Origin: Proteobacteria bacterium UBA6492
GTDB lineage: Bacteria; Pseudomonadota; Gammaproteobacteria; UBA6429; Thiohalophilaceae
Reading direction: 5' to 3'
Length of the DNA stretch: 5,629 nt
Assembly (NCBI GenBank): GCA_002436485.1
Contig: DJMK01000156.1
Coordinates: forward strand, 1-5,629
This document shows, piece by piece, positions 4,527-5,629 of this stretch. Position 1 is the stretch's first letter. Each line of letters starts with the position of its first letter. The notes beneath the pieces are model-generated. The model had not been told where the DNA came from. It searched no databases and was given only the letters and a program-made list of their open reading frames with translations. The translations under genes were made by a program, and so were the position numbers.

Positions 4527-5110
4527 CCTAACACTTGCAGGTAGGCAATGAGGGCGTCCATTTCTGTTTTACCTTTTACTGCATCTGTTGCGCCGGCAAT
4601 GTCATCATCGCTGTAGGGCACTCCCAGTAGTTTCATGGCTTTTAACTTGGCCGGGGTGTTCTCGCCGTCCAGCTTGTTCTCGTTAAGCCAGGGGAAACCA
4701 GGCATATTAGATTCGGGCACTACCAGGCGCGGATTCGTCAGGTGTACGCGATGCCAGTCATCCGAGTAACGACCACCGACACGATGCAGATCCGGACCGG
4801 TCCGCTTGGATCCCCACTGGAAGGGATGGTCATACACGAATTCACCTGCGACTGAGTAATGACCGTACCGTTCGGTTTCAGCACGGAACGGACGAATCAT
4901 CTGTGAGTGACATACGTAACAACCTTCACGGATATACACATCACGTCCTTCCAGTTGCAGTGCTGTATAGGGTTTCAGACCCTTGACTGGCTCGGTTGTA
5001 TCCTTGAGAAAAAACAAAGGAACAATTTCAATCAGGCCACCTATGCTGATAACGATGATCACAAGGATGGCCATCAAACCGATATTGGTTTCGACTTTTT
5101 CATGACTCAT
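4502..5110 (-). CDS. ccoO: cbb3 oxidase subunit II, monohaem cytochrome c CcoO
   Basis: Membrane-anchored cytochrome c subunit that relays electrons from CcoP to the haem b centre of CcoN. The 202-residue protein has one N-terminal helix (about 10-35, ending GGLIEIVPLFF) and a periplasmic haem domain. The haem motif CYVCH lies at 64-68 within the family signature GRDVYIREGCYVCHSQMIRPF. The likely axial ligand is Met136 in ESNMPGFPWL. Other conserved blocks are ERYGHYSVAGE and GSKRTGPDLHRVGGRYSDDWH. Length and motifs are normal for the family. The ATG at 5108-5110 has AAGGAG 7 nt upstream and follows the ccoN stop by 12 nt. The gene end overlaps the ccoQ ribosome binding site. Confidence 0.97.
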   Translation of the reverse strand: MSHEKVETNIGLMAILVIIVISIGGLIEIVPLFFLKDTTEPVKGLKPYTALQLEGRDVYIREGCYVCHSQMIRPFRAETERYGHYSVAGEFVYDHPFQWGSKRTGPDLHRVGGRYSDDWHRVHLTNPRLVVPESNMPGFPWLNENKLDGENTPAKLKAMKLLGVPYSDDDIAGATDAVKGKTEMDALIAYLQVLGTSIKSRR

Positions 5111-5122
5111 GATGTGACTCCT

Positions 5123-5629
5123 TTATGCAGCCTGGGCCTGGGCAGCGGGTGCTGCTGACGGTCCGTATATTGTTTTCCAGGTGTTGTATGCCATGATCAG
5201 AATACCGACCAGGTATAACAAGCCACCCAGGAAACGCACGATGTAGTAGGGGTACATGGCTTCCAGTGATTGCACGAAGCTGTTGGCCAGTGTGCCGTCT
5301 ACTTCAAGCTCACGCCACATCAGGCCCTGCATGACACCGGCAATCCACATGGAAACGATGTAAAGCACGATGCCGATAGTGGCGATCCACAAATGCAAAT
5401 CAATCAGCTTGAGCGAATACATCTGCTCCTTGCCAAACAATTTGGGAATGAGGAAGTAAATCGAGCCCATAGAAATAAAGCCAACCCAGCCCAGTGCACC
5501 GGAATGTACATGGCCAATGGTCCAGTCGGTGTAGTGTGAGAGGGCATTCACCGTCTTGATGGACATCATTGGTCCTTCAAAGGTCGACATTCCATAAAAG
5601 GAAAGGGAGACAATCATGAATTTCAGGAT
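5123..5629 (-). CDS. ccoN: cbb3 oxidase catalytic subunit I CcoN, C-terminal part (runs off the right edge)
   Basis: Haem-copper oxygen reductase subunit holding haem b, haem b3 and CuB. It reduces oxygen to water and pumps protons in the inner membrane. Only the last 168 residues are inside the window, out of roughly 475 in the family, and the reading frame is open to the edge. The signature HYTDWTIGHVHSGALGW lies near the start of the visible part. The two His of GHVH (codons at 5510-5512 and 5504-5506) correspond to the haem b3 and haem b ligands. About three or four transmembrane helices follow, including PYYIVRFLGGLLYLVGILIM, and the tail is rich in Ala and Gln. The first half, with the CuB ligands and the cross-linked Tyr, is outside the window, as is the operon promoter. 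Confidence 0.97.
   Translation of the reverse strand: MLKFMIVSLSFYGMSTFEGPMMSIKTVNALSHYTDWTIGHVHSGALGWVGFISMGSIYFLIPKLFGKEQMYSLKLIDLHLWIATIGIVLYIVSMWIAGVMQGLMWRELEVDGTLANSFVQSLEAMYPYYIVRFLGGLLYLVGILIMAYNTWKTIYGPSAAPAAQAQAA

Overview
The window carries a cbb3-type cytochrome c oxidase operon with its assembly genes, read leftwards. It converges on a rightward gene for the oxygen-sensing regulator FNR, and the start of a histidine biosynthesis gene (hisB) lies at the left edge. The FNR protein is of the enterobacterial/pseudomonad four-cysteine type, and the order ccoN-O-Q-P-G-H next to fnr is typical of Gammaproteobacteria (or close relatives) that respire at low oxygen. The exact genus cannot be read from the sequence. 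Base composition looks moderate, and nothing suggests recent transfer.

Layout: 1-302 (-) is the N-terminal half of hisB. 303-479 is a divergent hisB/fnr promoter region with an extended -10 for hisB and a weaker candidate promoter for fnr. 480-1205 (+) is fnr. After a 4-nt convergent gap come, all on the minus strand and listed here from left to right against transcription: an unidentified two-helix membrane protein (1210-1464), ccoH (1479-1979), ccoG (2000-3403), ccoP (3442-4326), ccoQ (4323-4499, a small gene), ccoO (4502-5110) and the C-terminal part of ccoN (5123 to the window edge). The operon promoter lies outside the window, upstream of ccoN.

How the genes fit together: CcoN (haem b/b3/CuB), CcoO (one c haem) and CcoP (two c haems) form the high-affinity terminal oxidase. 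CcoQ is its small stabilising subunit. CcoG is the membrane Fe-S cupric reductase that helps supply copper to CuB, and CcoH is the membrane assembly factor. FNR is the usual oxygen-dependent activator of such operons. The usual ccoI (copper ATPase) and ccoS are not found between ccoH and fnr. The unidentified 84-residue membrane protein takes that place.

The most notable non-gene signal is a set of inverted repeats around internal start sites of the cco operon. A 14-bp perfect repeat encloses the ccoG ribosome binding site and ATG. A long interrupted repeat (about 18 pairs) encloses the ccoQ start. A 7-bp repeat encloses the ribosome binding site of the 84-residue gene. In each case the upstream arm lies in, or just after, the end of the preceding gene, so the hairpins could make translation of each gene depend on translation of the one before it. 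This is an inference from sequence only.
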